Shown piece by piece: positions 26,224-34,602 of a stretch of 64,000 bases of DNA. A program made the position numbers and the translations under genes. The notes under the pieces are model-generated. The model was not told the DNA's origin and ran no database searches. It was given only the letters and a program-made list of their open reading frames with translations. This stretch comes from Mariniphaga sp964398855 (GTDB lineage: Bacteria; Bacteroidota; Bacteroidia; Bacteroidales; Prolixibacteraceae). Positions within the stretch are counted from its first letter, which is position 1; the number at the start of each line of letters is the position of its first letter. Location of the stretch: NCBI GenBank assembly GCA_964398855.1, contig CAYNOQ010000004.1:10234-74233 (forward strand). The letters run 5' to 3'.

Positions 26224-26365
26224 CGGACATGAAAGCAATTAAATAAGTTCTAAAAGTTTATTTAAAGGTAGTAGTTACAAAATACATAATTTGCTGTTTT
26301 TTCATAAGTTTGGTTTAGTTAGGTTTAGTTTTAACCCCGGAGCAGAGGCTCCGGGGTTTTTCTTT
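26224..26365 (+). ncRNA. Candidate small RNA of about 140 nt
   Basis: A promoter-like site upstream and a strong terminator downstream enclose about 140 bases with no plausible protein (only a 5-codon frame ATGAAAGCAATTAAATAA). The 3' part has a tandem GGTTTAGTT/GGTTTAGTTT repeat just before the terminator stem. No protein gene upstream on this strand would need that terminator, because lepA and the Gfo/Idh gene are both on the minus strand. Function is unknown. Confidence 0.4.
26333..26365 (+). terminator. Strong plus-strand terminator without an upstream protein gene
   Basis: A perfect 11-bp stem (26333-26343 with 26348-26358, core CCCCGGAGC/GCTCCGGGG) has an AGAG loop, followed by TTTTTCTTTTT. 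Confidence 0.85.
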
Positions 26366-26376
26366 TTATATCTGTT

Positions 26377-26417
26377 AAAACAGAGATCCCGATATTCTAT
26401 AAATACCGGGATCTCTG
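26377..26417 (-). terminator. Terminator of the Gfo/Idh gene
   Basis: Stem CAGAGATCCCG/CGGGATCTCTG (26381-26391 with 26407-26417) has a 15-base loop. On the minus strand it ends in TTTT. It lies 22 bases after the stop codon of the gene at 26439. Confidence 0.75.
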
Positions 26418-26438
26418 CTTTAATACCAATTATAATAA

Positions 26439-27818
26439 CTATACATCTTTCGGAACAACATACGGTTTCCTGTAATTTCTGGAAAGCATCATATCAGCTT
26501 CCGGGTCATTGGCAAATTTCTCATAAGAACCTTTGAATGTCAGTTCTCTTTTCAACAGATATGAAATATTTGCAATAATCGGTAATGCAGAAGAGTAGTG
26601 TCCTTCACTAATATCGCAATGCAAATCATAGTTATTCCCCGAACGAATGGTATCAATAAAGTTGGCATAGTGCTCGGTTCCTCCCGGAGGCGCAAGGAAA
26701 GTTGGATCTGAGTATGTATCGGGGCTTTCGTTGGATGAGCCGGCAAATGGTTCGGTTTCCCTTTCTCTGAACGCTTTCCAGGTGTTTCTGTTCAATTCGA
26801 GATAGCCTTCGGTTCCATAAAACATATTTCCGATTTTAATATCGAGACTGGATTCTCCATGCGTAAATCTTCCGCGTGTTTCAAATTCCAATACTTTGCC
26901 GTCTTCGTAGGTAAACAGCGAAGTTTGGGTGTTTGGAGTTTCCTGGGAACACTCTTTCGGGCTGATTCCGTAAATACCTCCTGTACTGTAAATTTTCGCG
27001 GGATGTTCATTTTTATTCAATCCCCAGCGGGCAATGTCAAACTGGTGTGGTCCCTGATTTCCGGTATCGCCGTTTCCTGTATCCCAATGCCAGTGCCAGT
27101 TGTAGTGAACCCTTTTTTCATTGTATGGTCTTGAAGGAGCAGGTCCTAACCACATGTCATAGTGCAAGTTTTGCGGTGGCATACTGTCTTCAGCAATACC
27201 GAATGAATCACGGGGTTTGTAGCACAATCCCTTTGCCATATAAACATCACCGATTCCTCCGCTGTGCAAAAACTTCATGGCTGCCATGACATTCGCAATG
27301 GAACGGTTCTGGAAACCTACCTGAACACGAACATTATATTTGCGTGCAGCTTCAATCATTTTGCGTCCTTCATAAACGTTGTGGCTTGCCGGTTTTTCAA
27401 CATAAACGTGCTTTCCTGCCTGGCACGCCCAGATTGTCCCTAATGCATGCCAGTGGTTTGGCGTTGCAAAAGAAACCGCGTCAATATCCTTATCATCAAA
27501 TACTTTGCGCATATCCCATTCGATGACAGGCTTTTTGCCCATTGCTTTCTCAATGAAATCTGAACGCGCAGCGTAAGTATCTTCATCCACATCGCAAATT
27601 GTTTTCAGAAAAACATTCCGGTTATCTTTCAATGAACACCAGTTCTTAATGTGTGAGCCGCCCTGACCGCGGATTCCGATTACCGCCATTGTAATTCTTT
27701 CATTTGCTCCGATAATGGAACCATAAGATTTAGCGCTAAATCCCAGTCCGCCAATTGTGATCCCGGCAGTTCCCACCAGGCTTGTTTTAATAAAGTCTCT
27801 ACGTTGTGTCATAACCAA
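26439..27818 (-). CDS. Tat-exported Gfo/Idh/MocA family oxidoreductase
   Basis: The 459-residue protein starts with a twin-arginine signal (TQRRDFIKTSLVGTAG). The nucleotide-binding motif MAVIGIRGQGGSH and the catalytic VEKPASHN motif are present, followed by the wide (alpha/beta) substrate domain with HWHWDTGNGDTGNQGPHQFD. A start two codons in (MTQRRD) is also possible. It is the downstream member of three same-strand Gfo/Idh genes (26.4-31.2 kb) but has its own 191-base upstream spacer. It probably oxidises or reduces a sugar outside the cytoplasm. Confidence 0.88.
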   Translation of the reverse strand: MVMTQRRDFIKTSLVGTAGITIGGLGFSAKSYGSIIGANERITMAVIGIRGQGGSHIKNWCSLKDNRNVFLKTICDVDEDTYAARSDFIEKAMGKKPVIEWDMRKVFDDKDIDAVSFATPNHWHALGTIWACQAGKHVYVEKPASHNVYEGRKMIEAARKYNVRVQVGFQNRSIANVMAAMKFLHSGGIGDVYMAKGLCYKPRDSFGIAEDSMPPQNLHYDMWLGPAPSRPYNEKRVHYNWHWHWDTGNGDTGNQGPHQFDIARWGLNKNEHPAKIYSTGGIYGISPKECSQETPNTQTSLFTYEDGKVLEFETRGRFTHGESSLDIKIGNMFYGTEGYLELNRNTWKAFRERETEPFAGSSNESPDTYSDPTFLAPPGGTEHYANFIDTIRSGNNYDLHCDISEGHYSSALPIIANISYLLKRELTFKGSYEKFANDPEADMMLSRNYRKPYVVPKDV

Positions 27819-28009
27819 TTAATATTTTGTTATTTAAATTTCTGCCCGGCAATTTATAAATTTGAATCGTAACAATAAAGAAATCGAAGGATTGATTTGA
27901 AGATTTGGGTTGTTAACGGATTGTTAATTCCGGATTTACAGCTAAAAGCTGACAAGCAACATAGGAAAAACATCTCAATTCCAATTTTCCGTTTTCAAAA
28001 CGACCAATT

Positions 28010-29494
28010 TCATATCTGCTCCCAACCCTGTCGGTAATTGTAACGTATCCACTCCTCTGCTGCCTGATATGCCTGAATATTTGCATACTCTTTATTTGTT
28101 CTTGGGTTTCCATTAACCACCTCAAAGTGGCTCTTCGTGAGAATCCTCAGTATATCGTTTAATCCGATATTTGTAAAACGCATATTGTCACCATCCCACA
28201 ACAATTTGCGCCGGAGACTCTGCATTTTAACAGCTAATGTACCAATAGCAACTATTTCACTCAGCGGACCTGAATAGCTAAAATTTGAAGAAGCTTCAAG
28301 CCGGGTAGCTTTGGATTCCTTGCATGCTCTTATCCAATCCTGCTCGTGCCCGTCTTCACCGGGGTTAAAAATTCTTCGGATAGTTTTAACAGGTTCTTCA
28401 AAATGTTCCATCTCATCGGCAGGAAGAAGGGTAGGATTTTTTGCATAAGCACCGCACATGATTTTCCCCCGGGTTCCGTAAAAAATGCAACCTCCGTTTT
28501 CATCACCCAACATTTCCCCATCCTTTAGTTCAGAGGGTCTTGCAGGCAGCCGACCTCCGTCGCACCAATTTACGGTAACTTCCGGCATTGCCACTTTGGG
28601 CAGATTATCTCTTCTTGGAAATTCAAACCGGATATACTGAGAATTTGGCGGTGAATCAATATTGAAATCTGATGAATTGGCTTCCACTGAATCGGGATAA
28701 CCTAACATCAATGCTTTGAAAACGGGATCGAGAATATGAGTTCCCATATCACCTAATGCACCGGCACCAAAATCCCACCAGCTGCGCCAGTTCCAGGGAT
28801 GGTAAACCGGATTAAATTCACGCATTGGTGCAGGACCGATGAATAAATCCCAGTCCAGATCACGTGGAACGCGCCTGCTGCGTTCAGGTTTAAAGATGTT
28901 CTGTGGCCATGTCGGACGGGTAGTCCAGACGTCCACATGCACGATTTCGCCAATCACACCTGCCCAAATCCACTCACAAATCCGGCGAATATCATCTCCC
29001 GAATTTCCCTGATTTCCCATTTGGGTTGCAACCCCGTATCGCTGAGCAGTTTCTGCCAGAATTCGTGATTCATATACTGAATGTCCCAAAGGCTGCTGAA
29101 GAAAAACATGTTTCCCTTCGCGCATGGCTAAAATTGCAGGCAGTGCATGTGAGTGATCCGGGGTAGCAATAACAACTGCATCAATATCTTTTTGCTCTTC
29201 CAGCATTATTCTGTAGTCCTTATATTGTCTGGCAAGTGGCCAGCGCTTAAAACTGTTTCCCGAATAATCCCAGTCCACGTCACACAAAGCAACAATATTC
29301 TCTGTTTCCATATTGCGGAGGTTGGTATAACCTTGCCCGCCAATGCCGATTCCGGCAATATTTAATTTGTTGGAAGGTGTCTGATGCCCTAAACCTGCAA
29401 TCACATGAGAAGGCAAAATGGTAAGTCCTGCCGCGGCAGTAAAAGAGCTGCCTATGAAATTTCGTCTGGAAACTGTATTTTCTTTCTTATTCAT
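28010..29494 (-). CDS. Tat-exported Gfo/Idh/MocA-like protein with altered EKP motif
   Basis: The 494-residue protein has the signal VSRRNFIGSSFTAAAG and the Rossmann motif IAGIGIGGQGYTN. The position of the catalytic E-K-P reads LQQPLGHS, so the Lys normally needed for catalysis or cofactor contact is Gln. The rest of the fold appears intact and closely parallels the neighbour at 29670 (GPAPMREFNPVYHPWNWRSWW versus a similar stretch there). It may bind a sugar or cofactor without standard dehydrogenase activity, or use different chemistry. A 191-base spacer separates it from the next gene. Confidence 0.85.
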   Translation of the reverse strand: MNKKENTVSRRNFIGSSFTAAAGLTILPSHVIAGLGHQTPSNKLNIAGIGIGGQGYTNLRNMETENIVALCDVDWDYSGNSFKRWPLARQYKDYRIMLEEQKDIDAVVIATPDHSHALPAILAMREGKHVFLQQPLGHSVYESRILAETAQRYGVATQMGNQGNSGDDIRRICEWIWAGVIGEIVHVDVWTTRPTWPQNIFKPERSRRVPRDLDWDLFIGPAPMREFNPVYHPWNWRSWWDFGAGALGDMGTHILDPVFKALMLGYPDSVEANSSDFNIDSPPNSQYIRFEFPRRDNLPKVAMPEVTVNWCDGGRLPARPSELKDGEMLGDENGGCIFYGTRGKIMCGAYAKNPTLLPADEMEHFEEPVKTIRRIFNPGEDGHEQDWIRACKESKATRLEASSNFSYSGPLSEIVAIGTLAVKMQSLRRKLLWDGDNMRFTNIGLNDILRILTKSHFEVVNGNPRTNKEYANIQAYQAAEEWIRYNYRQGWEQI

Positions 29495-29616
29495 TTCTCC
29501 TTTTAGTTTTGAGATAACACTTTTACCAAAGGTTTAAAAAAATGCCCGCAGGTTTAGGATTTTGTAATAATAACAACAAATAAACAGTTTTTAGCACAGA
29601 AGTGCATAAAAAAATC

Positions 29617-29653
29617 AATAAAAATGGGCGTTCGCATGCGAACGCCCATTTTT
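29617..29653 (-). terminator. Palindromic terminator after the Gfo/Idh gene at 29670
   Basis: A perfect palindrome (29621-29652, half-site GGGCGTTCGCA) is flanked by A and T runs. It lies 17 bases after the stop codon and ends in a T-rich stretch on the minus strand. The hairpin would work on either strand. Confidence 0.85.
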
Positions 29654-29669
29654 ATCTCTTTGAATATGA

Positions 29670-31193
29670 TTATGCCGGCATTTCAGGCAACTTCCAGGGC
29701 TCCCTGTAAGTGTGCTTAATCAGTTCGGCAGCAAATTCTTTTGCAGGAATCGGATCCGTCCATGTTTTGGCAAACGTGGGGTGTCCGTCTTTAATTTCAA
29801 AACCATCTTTCACTACTGTACGAATGGTCTCATCATCTCCCAGATTGGTAAATTCCATTTTTTCACCATCCCAGTCCAGTTCTTTGTTGAGTGATTGCAG
29901 GCGCACTGCCAGAACACCCATAACAACCATTTCATTGAATGGTCCGGCTTCACTGAAATCGGAAGCTGTAGGAACACGTGTTTCCGGGTTTTCCTTACAT
30001 GCGCGTACCCAGTCCTGTTCGTGCCCACCTCTTGTAGCATTTTCAATTCTTCTTCTGAATTTCGGTGCATTCGGAACACGACCTGAAAGCAGCCAGGGAT
30101 TAACACCGTAGCATCCGCAAATCAGCTTGTCTTTTGTACCGTGGAAAATTACACCACCACCACTGTCATTCGGATTTTTCCCTGCGGGCCATCCTTCGGG
30201 CAAATCCCACTTGATGCCTCCATCGTACCAGTGCACATCAACCTGCGGAAACTGAGCATTTTTCTTCATGCCTTTCCATGCACGTTTGGGAGCACGAGCT
30301 GGGAAAGTGAGTTTCACAGACTGTGAAACGGGGGCACAATCATTCAACAGCAGGCTTGAATTGCCCTGCGCATGAATCGGATATCCCAACTCAAGTCCGA
30401 TAAATACCGGATGAAGAATGTGGCAAGCCATATCGCCTAAAGCGCCGGTACCAAAATCCCACCAGCCACGCCAGTTCCAGGGATGATAAATTTCATTGAA
30501 CGGACGCATTTTAGCAGGTCCGACAAACAGATCCCAATCGAGAGTTTCAGGAACCCAGTGTCCGACTTCGGGTGTATTAAGCCCCTGCGGCCAGATTGGG
30601 CGGTCGGTGAATGCTTCTACTTTGGTTACTTCGCCAATTTCACCATTGGCAAGCCATTCGGTAGTCAGGTTAACTCCTTCACCGGAAGACCCCTGATTAC
30701 CCATGGATGTAGCCACTTTGTACTTTTCAGCCAATCTGGTCAGCAAGCGTGACTCATACACAGTGTGAGTCAGCGGTTTCTGAACATAAACGTGTTTACC
30801 CATAGTAATTGCGTGAGCTGCAATGATTGCGTGGGTATGGTCAGCCGTTGCTACTACAACTGCATCGAAGTCCTTTCCCATTTCATCATACATCCGGCGC
30901 CAGTCTTTGTACTTTTTGGCTTTTGGATATCTGTCAAAAACACCATTACCGCCGGTGTATTTCCAGTCAACGTCACACAATCCGATGATATTCTCAGATT
31001 CCAGATTTTTGAGATTGGCAAATCCCATTCCGCCGACACCAACACCAACAATGTTGAGTTTATCACTGGGTGCCTTGTGTCCCAGCCCTGCCACAACATG
31101 GCTCGGGACAATGGTTAATCCTGCTGCAGCAGCAGCCGTTGTACCAAGGAATGCCCTCCTTGTTACCATGCTTTTATTCGAACTTTTCTCCAT
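29670..31193 (-). CDS. Tat-exported Gfo/Idh/MocA family oxidoreductase
   Basis: The 507-residue protein starts with VTRRAFLGTTAAAAAG, a twin-arginine signal. It has the Rossmann motif IVGVGVGGMGFAN and the catalytic VQKPLTHT motif, with the Lys retained. The substrate domain includes FNEIYHPWNWRGWWDFG. It is paralogous to the gene at 28010, which likely arose by duplication. The gene ends at a strong palindromic terminator, so the three Gfo/Idh genes are not a single simple transcript. Confidence 0.88.
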   Translation of the reverse strand: MEKSSNKSMVTRRAFLGTTAAAAAGLTIVPSHVVAGLGHKAPSDKLNIVGVGVGGMGFANLKNLESENIIGLCDVDWKYTGGNGVFDRYPKAKKYKDWRRMYDEMGKDFDAVVVATADHTHAIIAAHAITMGKHVYVQKPLTHTVYESRLLTRLAEKYKVATSMGNQGSSGEGVNLTTEWLANGEIGEVTKVEAFTDRPIWPQGLNTPEVGHWVPETLDWDLFVGPAKMRPFNEIYHPWNWRGWWDFGTGALGDMACHILHPVFIGLELGYPIHAQGNSSLLLNDCAPVSQSVKLTFPARAPKRAWKGMKKNAQFPQVDVHWYDGGIKWDLPEGWPAGKNPNDSGGGVIFHGTKDKLICGCYGVNPWLLSGRVPNAPKFRRRIENATRGGHEQDWVRACKENPETRVPTASDFSEAGPFNEMVVMGVLAVRLQSLNKELDWDGEKMEFTNLGDDETIRTVVKDGFEIKDGHPTFAKTWTDPIPAKEFAAELIKHTYREPWKLPEMPA

Positions 31194-31501
31194 AACAAAA
31201 AATTTTTAATCTACTAAGTATAATGTAATTAGAAATAAACTGATGTCAAAAATCTGTTAAATATAATCATAATTGACATTAAATCACCCAATGAAAAGAA
31301 ATTTATTGGAAAAATCTGACAACAAGCTTGCTTCATAGATTGCTGAGCCTCAAGTATGCTCTGCTATATCCTGATTTGGTCAGGCAAAACACAGAATTAT
31401 TCATTTGTATTTTTCCTGGTGATGTCATTATATTTTCCTGCGGACAAACTTTCTGCGGATGATGAAATGGTGCTTATTATGTACCAATTCAGATAGTTTG
31501 A
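31194..31501. other. 308-base spacer, nothing recognised
   Basis: The spacer between the Gfo/Idh start (minus) and the arsR stop (minus) is AT-rich. No gene, hairpin or clear promoter box was recognised. Confidence 0.5.
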
Positions 31502-31804
31502 TTAATCGCAGGTGCACGTTTCAAGGCAGTCCACAATCTGACTCAGAATATTGTGTTTTAAATAGTAAAATGTGTTTTTCCCTTCACGGTTAGAGCAAAG
31601 CACGCCTTTGTTGCGCAAAATCCCCAAATGATGAGATGTGGTTGATTGCTCTATGCCTAACAATTCGTGAATTTGAGTAACTGTAAGTCTTTTACCGCCT
31701 TCAAGGTGCTTTAAAATGGCAATTCTCACAGGATGAGCAATTGCTTTCAGCATACCAGCCGCAGTATCCAACCTTTCCTTATCTAAAATTCCGGCATTTA
31801 GCAT
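31502..31804 (-). CDS. ArsR/SmtB-family winged-helix regulator with C-terminal Cys cluster
   Basis: The 100-residue repressor-type protein has the winged-helix core LKAIAHPVRIAILKHLE, the recognition helix EQSTTSHHLGILRNKG and a wing REGKNTFYYL. It ends with CLETCTCD (Cys93, Cys97, Cys99), which could bind a metal or act as a redox switch. The usual ArsR metal motif in the recognition helix (ELCVCDL) is not present (IHELLGIEQ). It is divergent from the polyprenyl synthase gene with a 171-base spacer, so it may control itself, that gene, or both. Confidence 0.88.
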   Translation of the reverse strand: MLNAGILDKERLDTAAGMLKAIAHPVRIAILKHLEGGKRLTVTQIHELLGIEQSTTSHHLGILRNKGVLCSNREGKNTFYYLKHNILSQIVDCLETCTCD

Positions 31805-31975
31805 TATTAATTTTTTTATGAAAACACAAAGATATGAATATTCAATGATATTGTGGTGCTGCGAACTCTATTCGGTCTGTTGAAAAAAAGGATTCAAAAT
31901 TTTTTGGTTTTTGTAACTGTTTTCATGCAAAAAATTCTATGTTCGTTAATTCAAAGTATAAAGATCAGATTCGGG

Positions 31976-32950
31976 ATGAGTAAAATAAAATCCATTCGAT
32001 TACCGATAGAGAAAGAACTAAAAGAGTTTGAAGCATATTTCAAAAACACGCTGAAAAGTGATATTCCCCTGTTGCATACTGTCTTAGATTTCCTTTACCG
32101 TGCCAAGGGAAAACAACTGCGCCCCATGTTCGTTTTTCTGTCTGCAAAAATACACGGGGAGACAAACGAATATACCCGGCTCGCTGCTTGCTCCATCGAA
32201 TTGCTTCATACCGGAACATTGGTTCATGATGATGTGGTTGATGAGTCCTATGAACGCCGGGGCGTATTTTCAATCAATGCCCTGTGGCGCAATAAACTGG
32301 CTGTTCTCACAGGCGACTATATTCTGGCAAAAGGGCTAATGTTGCAGGCAGAACATGAAAAATTCAATTTTCTGAAATTGATTTCCCGGGCAGTGCAGGA
32401 GATGAGCGAAGGAGAAATTCTTCAGATTAAAAAAAGCCGAAGGCTTAATATTAACGAGGCGGAATATTTTGAAATCATTCGCAAAAAAACGGCTTCACTT
32501 ATCGCTACAAGCATGGCTCTTGGAGCATCATCAGTTACCGGTGACCAGAAAATCATTGAAGAAATGTATGAAATCGGACTGGATGCCGGTGTCGTTTTTC
32601 AGATTAAAGATGACATCTTTGATTATCAGCCTACCGGAATTATGGGAAAGCCAAGTGGGAACGACATCAGAGAAAAGAAAATTACCCTGCCTTTGCTTTA
32701 TGTTTTAAATAAGACATCAGCTGCCGAAAAGAAACGAATTCTCAGGCTGATAAAAAAGGGGAGCAACGATCAGAAAATTATTGATGAACTTATTCAACTG
32801 GTAAGGGACCAGGGCGGTATCGACTATGCAAAGCAAAAGATGCATGAGATTAAAGAGAAAGCTTTAAAAAATCTCAACAAATTTCCGGAGAGTGATGCCC
32901 GCACCTCTTTAGCGGAATTAATAGAATATCTTGTCAGCCGCAAAAGATAG
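31976..32950 (+). CDS. Polyprenyl diphosphate synthase (octaprenyl/solanesyl type)
   Basis: This 324-residue trans-prenyltransferase extends isoprenoid chains for quinones. The start at 31976 (MSKIKSIRLPIEKELKEFE) fits the family; the frame continues 41 codons upstream without family similarity. The first aspartate motif is LVHDDVVDESYERRG and the second is IKDDIFDYQ, with KPSGNDIREKKITLPLLY after it. The length suits a long-chain enzyme making the side chain of menaquinone, which Na+-NQR would reduce. Product length cannot be read from sequence. Confidence 0.92.
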   Translation: MSKIKSIRLPIEKELKEFEAYFKNTLKSDIPLLHTVLDFLYRAKGKQLRPMFVFLSAKIHGETNEYTRLAACSIELLHTGTLVHDDVVDESYERRGVFSINALWRNKLAVLTGDYILAKGLMLQAEHEKFNFLKLISRAVQEMSEGEILQIKKSRRLNINEAEYFEIIRKKTASLIATSMALGASSVTGDQKIIEEMYEIGLDAGVVFQIKDDIFDYQPTGIMGKPSGNDIREKKITLPLLYVLNKTSAAEKKRILRLIKKGSNDQKIIDELIQLVRDQGGIDYAKQKMHEIKEKALKNLNKFPESDARTSLAELIEYLVSRKR

Positions 32951-33008
32951 TCTATTCAGGTGCCAAAAAGCCAAACGCAGATATTCAAAATTTTCATGTT
33001 TTGAGAGA

Positions 33009-33227
33009 TTAACCTTTCGAGAATTTCAAAATAACCGGAGAGAGATAATTGAGAACAGAATTTATCTGGTTCCCTATAGAAGTATAAATTTCAGGAGCAG
33101 GGAACCCTGACAAACGAACTTCCTCGTTTGGGGCAGTCAACAAAAAACGACGTAACCCATATTCATTACGCATGATTTTCAATTGTCCAAGCCCGACTGT
33201 ATGAAAGAATTTTTCCTGTTCATGCAA
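33009..33227 (-). pseudogene. Probable remnant of an O6-alkylguanine-DNA alkyltransferase N-terminal domain
   Basis: A 72-codon frame with FFHTVGLGQLKIMRNEYGL and APEIYTSIGNQINSVLNYL resembles the N-terminal domain of Ogt/MGMT (plG-l-i--ne-Gi, then a helix ending in L-eYf). The stop comes right where the catalytic domain (GTxFQxxVW, PCHRV) should follow, and no such motif is seen in the 60 bases beyond. It is either a decayed gene or an unrelated small protein. Similarity is weak and judged by eye. Confidence 0.35.
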
Positions 33228-33280
33228 ATACGGTTTATCTAAATTATATCAAAAATACTGAATTCAATTATAAAAACATA

Positions 33281-33316
33281 TTAAAGAGGGTTACCGAATC
33301 CGGCAACCCTCTTTAA
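33281..33316 (-). terminator. Terminator of the nqr operon
   Basis: A 12-bp stem TTAAAGAGGGTT/AACCCTCTTTAA (33281-33292 with 33305-33316) has a further 3 bp inside. On the minus strand it leads into TTAATATGTTTTT. It starts 12 bases after the nqrF stop codon. Confidence 0.75.
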
Positions 33317-33327
33317 TATTGGAAACA

Positions 33328-34590
33328 TCAGCTTCCAAAATCGTCATAAGCTACATTATCTTCGGGAACGCCAAGATTGTAGAGCATTTTTTGCACGGCG
33401 TCGTTCATCATTGGCGGACCGCAAAGGTAGTAGTCTATCTCTTCCGGTTCATCGTGTTTACTCAGGTAGTTGTCATATATCACCTGATGAATAAATCCGG
33501 TAGGTCCGTCCCATTTATCGTCGGGAAGTGGCTCTGAAAGCGCCAGGTGAAATTCAAAATTATCGTAATTCTTTTCGATTTCAAGGAACTGATCGTAATA
33601 GAACACCTCTTTCCATGATCGTGCTCCATACCAGAAAGAGACTTTTTTATTGCGCTCCTTTACCGTGTGGAAAAGATGAAAAAGATGCGAACGCATCGGA
33701 GCCATGCCCGCACCACCGCCTATAAACATCATCTCGTTATCATTCTCCTTCAGGAAAAACTCTCCGTAAGGACCGGAAATATCCACTTTATCGCCCGGTT
33801 TCAATGAAAAAATGAAGGATGAGCAGATACCCGGATTTACCTTTTTAAATGCATTGTTGGCACGATCCCACGGTGGTGTGGCAATACGGATATTCAGCAT
33901 GATGATGTTGCCTTCGGCAGGATGATTTGCCATGGAATAGGCACGGAATGTAGGTTCTGAATTTTTCATCTTTAGGTTGAACATGCCAAATTTTTCCCAC
34001 TCATCGCGATATTTTTCATCAATATCCATAGAACTGAAATCAACTTCAATTTTGGGAACATCAATCTGAATATATCCGCCGGATTTGAAATTCAGGTTTT
34101 CTCCTTCGGGCAGTTTTACGACAAATTCTTTAATGAATGTTGCCACATTTCGATTCGAGACCACTTCACATTCCCATTTCTTCACACCCAAAACTTCCTG
34201 TGGGATAACAATTTCAAGGTTATCCTTCACTTTCACCTGGCATGCTAACCGCCAGTTATCGTTTTGCTCTTTTCGGGTAAAAAAGTTGGTTTCGGTGGGT
34301 AAAATTGAACCACCGCCATTCATTACCTGGCACCGGCACATAGCGCATGTACCCCCGCCTCCGCAGGCAGAAGGAAGAAAAATCTTATGATTGCTCAATG
34401 TTGTCAGCAACGTGTTTCCCGGCTCAGCCTTAATCTCATGCTCCCCTTCGTTGATGCTGATCTGCACTTCACCGGAAGGTATCAGTTTTTTCTTGGCATA
34501 GAGCAGGATTCCCACCAGCAGCACCGTAACGCTCAGGAAAACTGCCACACTGGCAACAATAACCGTTATTTGTGTTGAAAGAATAAGCAT
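33328..34590 (-). CDS. nqrF: Na+-translocating NADH:quinone reductase subunit F
   Basis: NqrF is the NADH-oxidising entry point of the sodium pump. The 420-residue protein has an N-terminal membrane helix (about 5-31). A [2Fe-2S] ferredoxin domain follows with Cys76, Cys82, Cys85 and Cys117 (CGGGGTCAMCRC). The FAD-binding domain has FRAYSMANH, and the NADH domain has GGGAGMAPMRSH and the C-terminal YLCGPPMMND. All expected cofactor residues are present. It is the last gene of nqrABCDEF, 12 bases after nqrE. Confidence 0.98.
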   Translation of the reverse strand: MLILSTQITVIVASVAVFLSVTVLLVGILLYAKKKLIPSGEVQISINEGEHEIKAEPGNTLLTTLSNHKIFLPSACGGGGTCAMCRCQVMNGGGSILPTETNFFTRKEQNDNWRLACQVKVKDNLEIVIPQEVLGVKKWECEVVSNRNVATFIKEFVVKLPEGENLNFKSGGYIQIDVPKIEVDFSSMDIDEKYRDEWEKFGMFNLKMKNSEPTFRAYSMANHPAEGNIIMLNIRIATPPWDRANNAFKKVNPGICSSFIFSLKPGDKVDISGPYGEFFLKENDNEMMFIGGGAGMAPMRSHLFHLFHTVKERNKKVSFWYGARSWKEVFYYDQFLEIEKNYDNFEFHLALSEPLPDDKWDGPTGFIHQVIYDNYLSKHDEPEEIDYYLCGPPMMNDAVQKMLYNLGVPEDNVAYDDFGS

Positions 34591-34602
34591 TGAAAATGTA
34601 TT

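Larger units (their letters stand above)
25906..26438. other. 533-base intergenic region with a promoter-terminator unit
   Basis: No protein gene is visible. It contains the lepA promoter at one end, a sigma-54-like site at 26197, a candidate small RNA, its terminator, and the terminator of the minus-strand Gfo/Idh gene. The part from 25970 to 26190 is AT-rich with nothing recognised. Confidence 0.6.

Noticed and set aside
27913..28125. 70-codon minus frame at the 3' end of the Gfo/Idh gene
   Set aside because: It is out of frame with that gene's C-terminus and shows no motif of its own.
31853..31975. 41-codon extension of the polyprenyl synthase
   Set aside because: No family similarity, and the ATG at 31976 is well placed for the family's usual N-terminus.
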